Shown here in pieces: positions 24,648-31,422 of a stretch of DNA of 64,000 bases. The position numbers and the translations under genes are program-made. Each line of letters starts with the position of its first letter. Position 1 is the stretch's first letter. Origin of the DNA: Rhodococcus wratislaviensis (GTDB lineage Bacteria; Actinomycetota; Actinomycetes; Mycobacteriales; Mycobacteriaceae). The notes under the pieces were generated by a model. That model searched no databases. It saw nothing but the letters and a program-made list of their open reading frames with translations, and was not told the origin of the DNA. The stretch is taken from assembly GCF_900455735.1 (NCBI RefSeq), contig NZ_UAUI01000028.1:186001-250000 (forward strand). Reading direction: 5' to 3'.

Positions 24648-26060
24648 TCACTGCGACGTCTTGTCGAAATCCGGTAACTGCCACGACCCATCGAACGCCG
24701 GCGCGTCGGGGCCGTAGATGCGGAAGTAGACGAACCAGCCCTGCCCCGGGAGGGTCTGAATCCAGCGGCCGGCCTCCTCCGACGCCGGGGAGTCCGGACC
24801 GAAGTGCAACACGATCGGGGCCTGCGGGTCGAGGTCGGACAGTTCGAACAGCGACCGGAGCGCGGCCCGGTTCTGCTCGGTCCGGATCTCACTGCGGGTT
24901 TCGGCGTCGTAGACCGTGATCGACCAGAACAGTTTCGCCGGCACCGGCTGCGGCACCGTCAGGGTGTAGGTATTCGAGCCGTTCAGGTAGGTACCGTTCG
25001 CGTCACGTAGTCCGAGCCAGTACAGCGATCCGGCGCCCGGGCTGCGGGCGAACATCGCGGGGGATTCGATCTGCGCCTGGTAAAACCACTTCTCCCGGGC
25101 GTACAGATCCACGTAGTTCGCCGTCTCGAATGTTCCGTTCTCCGGCCGGAGCACCGCCCATTCCCAGTGCCGCCCCTCCCACACTGTGCGTTCGGGACGC
25201 CGGTCGGCGAACGACTGCACACACAGCTGGGCGTGCCCCAGTTCGGCGGCCCGGGTCAGGATGATGCTCATCCGTTCGTCCGGCTCGAACGGGGCGCCCT
25301 TGGCGATTCCGAGCGCGGCGAGCTCGCCGTACTGACTCCGATACCCCTCGTACGCGGGTTCGGCGTCGATGATGTCGTGCAAAACCTGCCAGTACTGGAG
25401 ATTGTCCTCCCACCGCACCGGGGTGAAATCGAGATCCGCCTGGCGGCTGAGATCGATCCAGGTCGGCTCAGTCCATTCGGCGACCGGTTCGTGCGGGTAC
25501 ACCGTCACCGACTTCATCAGCGTGATCGCACCGGCGACGTCCTTGCCCTGCGGCAATGCCCGCACCAGCACCAGCACCCGGTTGGTCGTCGACCGCCCCG
25601 AATAGACATCGTCGGGGATAACGCCGTCGTATCCCGGCGGGATTACCAGATGCTTGCCGCCCGCGGCCTTCGCCGGACCTGGGAGCCCGATATCCATCAC
25701 CCACAGCTGATTCAGGTCGTTGACCGCGCCCATCAACGGTCCCGGGGGCAACTCCAGCACCATCGGGCCACCGCTCAAGTCCAGCGCCAGCCCGGTATAC
25801 GGGGTGTCGGAGTTGGGGGTGAACACGAACTGCTGCGGGGTGCCCTCGAGCAGGGCGAAGACCTTGTTCGGCACCACCCCACCCGAGAGGTTGCCGCGCC
25901 AGGTCGCCTCGAGCGAGACGGTCGGATAGAAGAACCGGTAACACTGGATCGCCCGCACCAGATCCGCGTCTTCGTATGCCCGCCGAATCGTCTCCTCGGT
26001 GGGATACCCGCCCTCGAATCGAGTCCTGTCACCATCGAACATCGTCGACACCTCCGCCAT
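24648..26060 (-). CDS. DUF1254/DUF1214 domain protein
   Basis: A 470-residue protein. The N-terminal half (about residues 60-190; TPNSDTPYTGLALDLSGGPM, GKHLVIPPGYDG) matches DUF1254, and the C-terminal half (about 330-455; NGSNTYTLTVPQPVPAKLFW, SITVYDAETRSEI) matches DUF1214. These two-domain proteins are widespread in soil bacteria, often near catabolic genes; the biochemical role is not established. This copy has no signal peptide, although many relatives are exported. The ATG at 26060 is followed by MFDGDRTRFEGGYPTEET. It is flanked on both sides by gene debris. Confidence 0.88.
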   Translation of the reverse strand: MAEVSTMFDGDRTRFEGGYPTEETIRRAYEDADLVRAIQCYRFFYPTVSLEATWRGNLSGGVVPNKVFALLEGTPQQFVFTPNSDTPYTGLALDLSGGPMVLELPPGPLMGAVNDLNQLWVMDIGLPGPAKAAGGKHLVIPPGYDGVIPDDVYSGRSTTNRVLVLVRALPQGKDVAGAITLMKSVTVYPHEPVAEWTEPTWIDLSRQADLDFTPVRWEDNLQYWQVLHDIIDAEPAYEGYRSQYGELAALGIAKGAPFEPDERMSIILTRAAELGHAQLCVQSFADRRPERTVWEGRHWEWAVLRPENGTFETANYVDLYAREKWFYQAQIESPAMFARSPGAGSLYWLGLRDANGTYLNGSNTYTLTVPQPVPAKLFWSITVYDAETRSEIRTEQNRAALRSLFELSDLDPQAPIVLHFGPDSPASEEAGRWIQTLPGQGWFVYFRIYGPDAPAFDGSWQLPDFDKTSQ

Positions 26061-26608
26061 CGGGCCGGCAACCCCTTCCGTTCATGCTTCGCATACCGCC
26101 TGGAGTGCGCCTTCACCCGAAGCGGGTGAAACGGGCTGATCTCTCGCGCCTGATCACAAGAGAAGCCCGACTCGCCGCCCTCCTCGCCCGCGTAATGGTC
26201 TTCCCGACGAAATGGTCCGGGCCGTGCCGTCGGCAGGCTTGACGGCGGGGCACCGGTATGCCCGACATCCGAATCCCCGGGCGGTCGGATGGGTGCCCTG
26301 TGCCAGTTCCCTGTTCCCGCAGCCTGATTGTGCGTGGGCACGGCCGGTCGCGGCGCGCAAGGCGGAGCGGCGGTCCCGGTTTCTCGAGGCCGCGCCGACC
26401 GTCCTCGCCGCGAAGGGGTACGCGACGAGCAGCGTCGCCGACAATGTCGGTGCCTGTTGGGTCGATGCAACAGCAAGGCCCGTGACCTGCAGAAGAGCGC
26501 AACCCCGCCTCGGCTGCTGTTCTGATGCCGCCGATCCGAGGGGCTTGCGTCCCTTCTCGCCCTCCTCCGTCTGATCTGGTACCCAACCCGACGGATCAAG
26601 GAGTCACC
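26061..26608. other. 548-bp stretch of debris upstream of the cysteine-rich peptide
   Basis: No intact gene is present. It holds a TetR-type remnant (separate entry, about 26344-26466). The rest reads as arginine-rich shadow in all frames. The DNA before 26609 must hold the promoter of the cysteine-rich peptide gene; no convincing -10/-35 pair was found. Confidence 0.4.
26344..26466 (+). pseudogene. TetR-family regulator N-terminal remnant
   Basis: One plus-strand frame reads ARKAERRSRFLEAAPTVLAA then KGYATSSVADNVGACW. That is the first two helices and the turn of a TetR DNA-binding domain (R..IL.AA..LFA.KGY..TSV..IA..AG). It lacks a start and diverges after about 40 residues, so only a scrap is left. 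Alignment to a TetR profile would confirm it. Confidence 0.5.
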
Positions 26609-26785
26609 ATGACCGACCCCCACGAGTTCGAGAACCCGGCGACGGATCGGACGGACCGAACCCCACAGGCTGCGGCGCCCACGTGTTGCAGCACCGAGAG
26701 GCAAACCATCTGCTGCGACCAGAGTGAGAAGTCGACGTGCTGCGGTCCGGCGGCGACGGCGGGTGGTGGATGCGGCTGCCAGTAG
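26609..26785 (+). CDS. Cysteine-rich 58-residue peptide (putative metal/metalloid binder)
   Basis: A 58-residue hydrophilic protein with eight cysteines in its last 34 residues, as three CC pairs (TCCSTE, ICCDQS, TCCGPA) and a final GGGCGCQ. No signal peptide is present, so it is cytoplasmic. AAGGAG at 26599-26604 precedes the ATG by 5 nt, a strong site that supports a real gene. A perfect 16-bp terminator hairpin follows. Paired cysteines of this kind suggest binding of a soft metal or metalloid (As, Cu, Zn), a metallothionein-like role; this is inference. It neighbours an ECF sigma factor with its own cysteine tail and lies 6 kb from an ArsR-type regulator. Confidence 0.75.
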   Translation: MTDPHEFENPATDRTDRTPQAAAPTCCSTERQTICCDQSEKSTCCGPAATAGGGCGCQ

Positions 26786-26798
26786 CCCTCAGATGACA

Positions 26799-26835
26799 AC
26801 GGTGCGGTGCGAGCGTTTGGCTCGCACCGCACCGT
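26799..26835. terminator. Strong hairpin terminator between convergent genes
   Basis: ACGGTGCGGTGCGAGC pairs perfectly with GCTCGCACCGCACCGT over 16 bp with a 5-nt loop. It lies 13 nt after the cysteine-rich peptide stop and 60 bp before the end of the convergent sigma factor gene, so it can serve both. No U-tract follows, as is usual in actinobacteria. Confidence 0.85.
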
Positions 26836-26894
26836 CGTCTGTGCGTGGTGCCGCGCGGTCTACCGGTGCGCCGCTCCCGAGCGGGTGTGACGGT

Positions 26895-27524
26895 CTACTG
26901 GTCCGCGGGTGAGGGGGCGCCGCAGGCGCAGGATCCGCTGCGGGGCTGGTAGTCGTGCACGTGACCGGTCCGGTCCTGGCTGATCTCACAGCAGGCGTGC
27001 AGTCGGGCCTGGAGGGTGGCACGGCCGCGTTGAACGCGGGATTTCATGCCGGACACCGAAATCCCCGCCTCCCCGGCCGCGGCGGCGTGGGTTCGGGCGT
27101 CGAGGTCGACCATCTTCACCGCCGCGGCCTGCTCGGCGGGCAGTCCGGAGAGCATCGGCACCAGGCAGGAGGCGAGTTCCTTCTCCGCCGTCTCGTCGTC
27201 GTCCGGTTCGCCCTCGCGCGGGTTGTCGGGGACAGTGTCGACGGCCAGCTCCCGCCGATGGGGCGCGGACCGGTAGTAGTCGGTGATCGCGTTGCGGGTG
27301 ATGGCATACATCCACCCCAGGAGCCGGTCCTGCTCGCGCAGGTTGTCCAGGCTCTTCGCCATCCGCAGGAACACGATCGACAGAATGTCGTCGGCGTCCT
27401 CGGGCCGTGAGACCCGGCGGGCGATGAAGGCCCGCAAGTCGCTCGAGAAGCGGCGCCAGAGCTGGTCGAGATCAGCTGGTGCCGACTGCGGTGTCGTCGC
27501 GGTGGTGGCCGTGTCCTCGTTCAT
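26895..27524 (-). CDS. ECF RNA polymerase sigma factor, SigZ-like, with cysteine-rich tail
   Basis: A 209-residue sigma-70 family factor. Region 2 is visible at about residues 20-95 (LWRRFSSDLRAFIARRVSRP; EDADDILSIVFLRMAKSLDN; GWMYAITRNAITDYYR). Region 4 follows at about 120-175, although ISVSGMKSRVQRGRATLQ replaces the more usual LSVSAVKSR. A C-terminal extension of about 35 residues carries CCEISQDRTGHVHDY and CACG. Four Cys and two His could bind metal and gate activity. No anti-sigma gene is adjacent. The layout resembles SigZ-type factors. It is convergent with the cysteine-rich peptide gene; the ABC exporter genes lie on the same strand upstream. Confidence 0.88.
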   Translation of the reverse strand: MNEDTATTATTPQSAPADLDQLWRRFSSDLRAFIARRVSRPEDADDILSIVFLRMAKSLDNLREQDRLLGWMYAITRNAITDYYRSAPHRRELAVDTVPDNPREGEPDDDETAEKELASCLVPMLSGLPAEQAAAVKMVDLDARTHAAAAGEAGISVSGMKSRVQRGRATLQARLHACCEISQDRTGHVHDYQPRSGSCACGAPSPADQ

Positions 27525-27626
27525 GATCTGTGGTTCCTCTCCGTCTTACAGGATCCCCGCCCCGAGGCGCGGTGGCGACCCCCTGGGTCAGGGTCGTTCC
27601 AGAGGTACGGACGACATTGACCGTCA

Positions 27627-27646
27627 TCGGACGCACCTGCGTCCGA
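27627..27646. promoter_or_regulatory. Hairpin/inverted repeat upstream of sigma factor gene
   Basis: TCGGACGC-ACCT-GCGTCCGA is a perfect 8-bp inverted repeat with a 4-nt spacer, about 100 bp upstream of the sigma factor start (minus strand) and 93 bp upstream of the small ORF at 27739 (plus strand). It is placed to be an operator in a divergent control region. Confidence 0.4.
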
Positions 27647-27738
27647 ATCCGAAGTTCCTCGTCTGTATGGGTGTCGATGTCGATTCCGGGTTCTCCGGTT
27701 CGACGTACCAGTAGAAGCGCGGTGAGGAGGTGAGAGCG

Positions 27739-27831
27739 ATGCTGACCACACATCTGTTGTCGGGCCTGACCGACGAAGAGGTCGATCTGATCGTGGCGGA
27801 GGAATTGCATCTGCTCGACGCCGCCGCATGA
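27739..27831 (+). CDS. 30-residue small ORF with strong ribosome site
   Basis: ATG at 27739 follows GAGGAGGTGAGAGCG, a near-ideal ribosome site at good spacing. The product begins MLTTHLLSGL and is acidic and leucine-rich (DEEVDLIVAEELHLLD), probably one helix. Its stop overlaps ATGA of a 12-codon ORF (27828-27866), and inverted repeats follow at 27884-27910 and 27954-27986. This could be a leader peptide or a small regulatory protein. It may also be the tail of a helper for the divergent sigma factor. No family is recognised. A second small ORF at 29720-29791 shares the TTHL start. Confidence 0.4.
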   Translation: MLTTHLLSGLTDEEVDLIVAEELHLLDAAA

Positions 27832-27883
27832 GCGCCGTCGACGCCCGCACCGGGCGCATCCGCTGACCACAGCACTCTCTCAG

Positions 27884-27910
27884 CCTCTACCCCCTCCACC
27901 GGGGTAGGGG
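27884..27910. terminator. Inverted repeat after the small ORF
   Basis: CCTCTACCCC and GGGGTAGGGG pair at 9 of 10 positions around a 7-nt loop, shortly after the small ORF pair. It is a likely plus-strand terminator. Confidence 0.45.
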
Positions 27911-27953
27911 CCAGAGGAGTGCCCGGATCCGGACGGACAGCAGACACGAAGAA

Positions 27954-27986
27954 CCCGCCCCATCCTTGGGGGGAGGACAGGGCGGG
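27954..27986. terminator. Putative terminator of the ABC exporter operon
   Basis: CCCGCCC and GGGCGGG form a 7-bp stem around 19 nt, ending 10 bp past the stop codon of the leftward permease gene. It is placed as the terminator of that operon. Confidence 0.45.
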
Positions 27987-27996
27987 GTGTCGTCGT

Positions 27997-28803
27997 TCAG
28001 CGGGTGCGTGCGGACCGAACCACGCGGGTGAAGGCGGGCACGGCGGTCACCACCGCCCACAACCCGATCGCCGCAACCAGGGCTGCGGCGGTGTCGCCGG
28101 CGGTGGCGGTGCCGAGGACGTGGCCGCGCAGGGCGTCGGTGGCGTGCGCGACCGGATTCACCGTCGCCATGGCCTGCATCCAGCCGGGCATGGTCTCGAT
28201 CGGCGCGAACGCACTCGAGACGAACATCAGCGGCATCATCACCATCATCCCGGCGAACTGGACCACGTCCGGCCGGCGGAGCCGGTCCCCGATCAGCCCG
28301 AACAGGGCGCTCATCGCCCCGGCCAGCACCACCAGCACGATGACCGCGGCGACGGCATCACCGGCGGTGCCGTGGAACTCGAAACCCAAAGCCACGGCGG
28401 CGATCCCGAGCAACGCAGCCCGGGCGAGGGTGAAGACGGCCTCGTTGATGGTGCGAGCCACCCCCGTCAACGCCGCCCGCATCGGCAGGGCAGCGAAGCG
28501 GTCATGGAGGCCGTTGGTGTGATCGATCGCGGCGGACACTCCGGCGTTGGTGCCGGCCATCACGGTGGAGACGGCGAGCATCGCCGGAGTGAGGAAGACG
28601 ATGTAACTGACCCCGGCCGGAAAGCCGGGTCCGGCCGCGACGCTGCGGAACACCTGACTGAACAGCACCAGCATCGCCATCGGCATGGTCAGCGAGAACA
28701 TCAACAGCTGCGGAACACGTGCGCTGGTGCGCAGGTTCCGGACGGTGAGCGCGGCGAGCTGGTCCAAGGCCGAGGGCCGCCCGATCGCGTTGGTGGTGGT
28801 CAT
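27997..28803 (-). CDS. ABC-2 type transporter permease (DrrB-like)
   Basis: A 268-residue integral membrane subunit of an ABC-2 exporter. Six helices are visible from about residue 35 onward, with the family region FLTPAMLAVSTVMAGTNAGV, then HDRFAALPMRAALTGVARTI and MMPLMFVSSAFAPIETMPGW (the ABC-2 signature), and a last helix VAAIGLWAVVTAVPAF. DrrB-type permeases export hydrophobic drugs or lipids with a partner ATPase. The ATG overlaps the stop of that ATPase gene (ATGA), showing translational coupling. The substrate is unknown; the gene neighbourhood suggests a toxic compound. Confidence 0.9.
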   Translation of the reverse strand: MTTTNAIGRPSALDQLAALTVRNLRTSARVPQLLMFSLTMPMAMLVLFSQVFRSVAAGPGFPAGVSYIVFLTPAMLAVSTVMAGTNAGVSAAIDHTNGLHDRFAALPMRAALTGVARTINEAVFTLARAALLGIAAVALGFEFHGTAGDAVAAVIVLVVLAGAMSALFGLIGDRLRRPDVVQFAGMMVMMPLMFVSSAFAPIETMPGWMQAMATVNPVAHATDALRGHVLGTATAGDTAAALVAAIGLWAVVTAVPAFTRVVRSARTR

Positions 28804-29723
28804 TTGTGGGCTCCTGTGTGGGCGAGGTGGGTGAAGACGTCGTCGAGGCTCGGGGAAGCTACGTCCAGGTCGGTGACCTCGATGCCGCGGTCGTGCAGGT
28901 CGGCGACCAGCGCGATCGCGGCGGGGGCGTCGTCGACGGTGACCGACGCCCGAACCCGGTTGTCGTCGACCCGGTCGGCGTCCGGGACGAACGGCAGCGC
29001 GGCGAGCTGATGGGCGGGGACCGTCGCGCTGACGACCTTGCCGCCGACGATCCGTTTCAGCTCGGCGGGGGTGCCGCGGGCAGCGACCCGGCCCCGGCTG
29101 AGGACCACGATGTGGTCGGCGAGCCGGTCCGCCTCCTCGAGGTACTGGGTGGTGAGCACGACCGTGGTGCCCGCGTCGGTGAGCTCGTCCACGACGTCCC
29201 ACAGCCCGGCGCGGGCGAGGGGGTCCAGGCCCGTGGTCGGCTCGTCCAGGAACAGCAGCGACGGGGATCCGACGAGACTGGCGGCCAGATCGATCCGGCG
29301 GCGCGAGCCCCCGGAGAGTTCCCCTACCCGCCGAGCCGCGTACTCGTCCAGACCGAGCCGGTCGATCAGCGCGTCGGCCCGCGCGCGGGCGGTGCGCCGC
29401 AGCCCGGTCAGGCGGCCGATCAGCTCCAGATTCTCTCGGGCGGTGAGGAATTCGTCGAGACCGGCGTATTGGCCGGTCACCCCGATCCGGCGGCGGACCT
29501 CGGTGGCGTCGGCGACGACGTCCAGGTCCTCGATATGCACGCGGCCGATGGTGGGACGCACCAGGGTGGTCAGCGTGCGGATCAGGGTGGTCTTGCCGGC
29601 ACCGTTGTGGCCGAGCACACCGAGCGTGGTCCCCGCGGCAGCCTCCAAGTCGACACCGTCGAGGGCCCAGTTCTTGCCGAAGGCGACGTGCAGATCCTCG
29701 ACGAGGACGGCGGGGGCGGTCAT
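28800..29723 (-). CDS. ABC transporter ATP-binding protein (DrrA-like)
   Basis: A 307-residue ATPase of the DrrA/daunorubicin-resistance type. Walker A GHNGAGKTT is near residue 38, Q-loop VTGQYAGLDEFLT near 83, signature LSGGSRRRIDLAASL near 135, Walker B LLFLDEPTTGLDP near 155 and the switch His position reads TTQYLEEADRLAD, with Gln in place of the more common His. The DrrA-type C-terminal domain (about 225-305) ends SPSLDDVFTHLAHTG. It drives the permease encoded next with 4-nt overlap. It is preceded by a 23-codon ORF whose stop overlaps its ATG. Confidence 0.92.
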   Translation of the reverse strand: MTAPAVLVEDLHVAFGKNWALDGVDLEAAAGTTLGVLGHNGAGKTTLIRTLTTLVRPTIGRVHIEDLDVVADATEVRRRIGVTGQYAGLDEFLTARENLELIGRLTGLRRTARARADALIDRLGLDEYAARRVGELSGGSRRRIDLAASLVGSPSLLFLDEPTTGLDPLARAGLWDVVDELTDAGTTVVLTTQYLEEADRLADHIVVLSRGRVAARGTPAELKRIVGGKVVSATVPAHQLAALPFVPDADRVDDNRVRASVTVDDAPAAIALVADLHDRGIEVTDLDVASPSLDDVFTHLAHTGAHK

Positions 29724-29791
29724 CTCACACCCCCGCCGTGGCCGCCGGCCTCGAGGCCGGTTCCGGGGGGAGAGAACAGGTGGGTGGTCAT
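29720..29791 (-). CDS. 23-residue upstream ORF coupled to the ABC ATPase gene
   Basis: ATG at 29791 lies about 8 nt after GAGAGGA. The product starts MTTHLFSPPGTG, is glycine-rich, and its TGA overlaps the ATG of the ATPase gene (ATGA), so ribosomes could re-initiate on the ATPase. It may be a leader peptide. It shares the TTHL start with the small ORF at 27739. It is short enough to be fortuitous. Confidence 0.35.
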   Translation of the reverse strand: MTTHLFSPPGTGLEAGGHGGGVR

Positions 29792-29819
29792 CGGAGGGTT
29801 CCTCTCGAAAGAAGGTGTG

Positions 29820-29843
29820 CTCTCACCCGGTTCTGGATGAGAG
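29820..29843. promoter_or_regulatory. Inverted repeat CTCTCA-N12-TGAGAG
   Basis: A 24-bp element with perfect 6-bp arms, just upstream of the small ORF and ABC exporter genes on the minus strand. It is placed as an operator for the exporter operon, perhaps for a TetR or MarR regulator. A TetR scrap lies 3.4 kb away but no intact regulator is adjacent. Confidence 0.4.
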
Positions 29844-29893
29844 TCCGCTTCCTCAGACGAAGCAACTTCGCGTTGGACGCGCCCACCGCCGAA

Positions 29894-29998
29894 TCAGGCC
29901 TCGAGGATCGCCGGTTTCAGGCCGCGGCGCAGTGCGTGATGGGCGGCGGCCAGGCCGGACTGCCAGCCGCCGACGACGAGGACGTCGTAGTCGCTCAA
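29894..29998 (-). pseudogene. FAD-dependent oxidoreductase N-terminal remnant
   Basis: From a TTG at 29998 the minus strand reads LSDYDVLVVGGWQSGLAAAH then HALRRGLKPAILEA and a stop at 29894. This is the first beta-alpha-beta of a flavin monooxygenase/thioredoxin-reductase-like protein, but GxGxxG has become GGWQSG and everything after 34 residues is missing. It starts 32 bp after the MFS gene on the same strand, so the operon once continued flavoprotein-MFS-flavoprotein. A stop codon, not a frameshift, ends the fragment. Confidence 0.6.
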
Positions 29999-30030
29999 TT
30001 CAGTTGTCCCTTCCAGGGTTGTCGAGAGGG

Positions 30031-31419
30031 TCAGGTAGTGGTGGCGGCATCGTGGCGCCGATGCCGGGGGATGCTGGCGGCGCCGATGAGGGAGGCGACT
30101 ACGGCGAGGGCGGCGAGGATCAGGTAGGCGTGGGCGTAGCTCCCGGTCCGCGCCGACAGTGCGGTTCCGGCCCAGGGGGCCAGTGCCATGACGATGACCA
30201 CCGGGGCGGACATGAGCCCATTGAGGCGCCCGTAGTGGGTGGCGCCCCATCGGTCGGTGATCGCGGTGGCCTGGATCAGGGTGAAGATCCCGCGGATCAG
30301 CCCGGCCCCGATCGCCACCCCGATCAACGCGGCAGTGGTGGAGGCGATCCCCAGCAATGCGGTGCTGGCGGCGGTGGCGGCGAGGATCACCACGATCCGG
30401 GTGCGGGCGGTGGTGCGGGCGGCGATCGGGAGGTAGCCGAGGCGGCCGAGGACCTGACCGGCCCCGATCGCCACCCCGATCAACGCGGCAGTGGTGGAGG
30501 CGATCCCCAGCAATGCGGTGCTGGCGGCGGTGGCGGCGAGGATCACCACGATCCGGGTGCGGGCGGTGGTGCGGGCGGCGATCGGGAGGTAGCCGAGGCG
30601 GCCGAGGACCTGACCGGCCCCACCCAACCCCAACGTCAGGGCCGCGAGGGACGGGGAGAAGCCCTGCTCGATCAGCAGTGGCACCAGGTTGAACACCCCG
30701 GCGAACGCGGCGAACGCCCCGAGACTCAGTGCGATGACGAGGGCGAGGAACGCGCGGCTGCGAGAGGCATCCCGGTGATCGACCGGATGGTCCCCCACTG
30801 GGGTGGGTGGGTGCGGCCACCGCCCGCGCAGGCCGAGCAGGTGCCCGGGCACGGTGATGACGGCCAGGATGGCGGCGAGGACGAGATAGGTGGTCCGCCA
30901 GTCGTACCGGTCGACCAACGCCGCGGTGAGCGGGGCGAAGACGGTGCTGGCCAACCCGGCGGCGAGGGTGAGGATCATCAGCGCCTTGACGTAGCCGTCG
31001 CCGTACCAGCGGGTCAGCGCCGCGAACGCGGGCGGAGACAGCACCGCGCCCATCGCGATCCCGGCAGCGAGCCACCCGGCGTAGAAGGTCGGCAGGTTCG
31101 GGGCGGCCGCGACAACCAGCAGCGCGGGGACGGCGAGGACGGATCCGGCGGTCATCACCGCCCGCGGCCCGAACCGGTCGATGATCCGTCCGACCGGGAT
31201 CCCGGTCAGCGCGGCGGCGAGCTGGGACAGGGAGAACGCCGCCACGATCACCGGCAGGGACCACCCGGTGTCGGCCGAAATGGACACCGACAGCACCGGA
31301 AACGCGTAGTAGAGGATGCCCCAGCTGGTGATCTCGGTCAGGCACAGCACTGCCAGGACCCGCCGCAGACCGACCCCGTCGAGAAGCGCGGTCTGCGGCA
31401 GGGTCCTGGTGTCCGTCAT
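30031..31419 (-). CDS. MFS exporter with an exact internal 52-residue duplication
   Basis: A 462-residue major facilitator protein; without the duplication it would be 410, a normal 12-helix length. TM1 region LTEITSWGILYYAFPVLSVS, the loop GIPVGRIIDRFGPRAVM near 75 and the second-half loop PIAARTTARTRIVVILAAT are visible. The block from GAGQVLGRLGYLP to AALIGVAI occurs twice in tandem, identical in protein and DNA. It adds about two membrane helices after the ninth, so the fold should be disturbed unless the copy is an assembly artefact. It starts 3 bp after the flavoprotein gene stop, so the two are co-transcribed from the ArsR-type control region. A toxin efflux role is inferred from context. 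Confidence 0.88.
   Translation of the reverse strand: MTDTRTLPQTALLDGVGLRRVLAVLCLTEITSWGILYYAFPVLSVSISADTGWSLPVIVAAFSLSQLAAALTGIPVGRIIDRFGPRAVMTAGSVLAVPALLVVAAAPNLPTFYAGWLAAGIAMGAVLSPPAFAALTRWYGDGYVKALMILTLAAGLASTVFAPLTAALVDRYDWRTTYLVLAAILAVITVPGHLLGLRGRWPHPPTPVGDHPVDHRDASRSRAFLALVIALSLGAFAAFAGVFNLVPLLIEQGFSPSLAALTLGLGGAGQVLGRLGYLPIAARTTARTRIVVILAATAASTALLGIASTTAALIGVAIGAGQVLGRLGYLPIAARTTARTRIVVILAATAASTALLGIASTTAALIGVAIGAGLIRGIFTLIQATAITDRWGATHYGRLNGLMSAPVVIVMALAPWAGTALSARTGSYAHAYLILAALAVVASLIGAASIPRHRRHDAATTT
30302..30613. repeat. Perfect tandem duplication, two 156-bp units
   Basis: Units 30302-30457 and 30458-30613 appear identical base for base by eye, and a third partial match (CCGGCCCC) follows at 30614. 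The period of 156 bp is a multiple of three, so the MFS frame is kept. The absence of any sequence difference points to a very recent event or to a collapsed/expanded assembly. Short CCGGCCCC direct repeats at the unit ends are the likely slippage points. Confidence 0.93.
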
Positions 31420-31422
31420 CGG

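Noticed and set aside
30302-30613. The tandem units as a CRISPR or satellite array
   Set aside because: There are only two units with no spacers, and they are in-frame coding sequence of an MFS gene.
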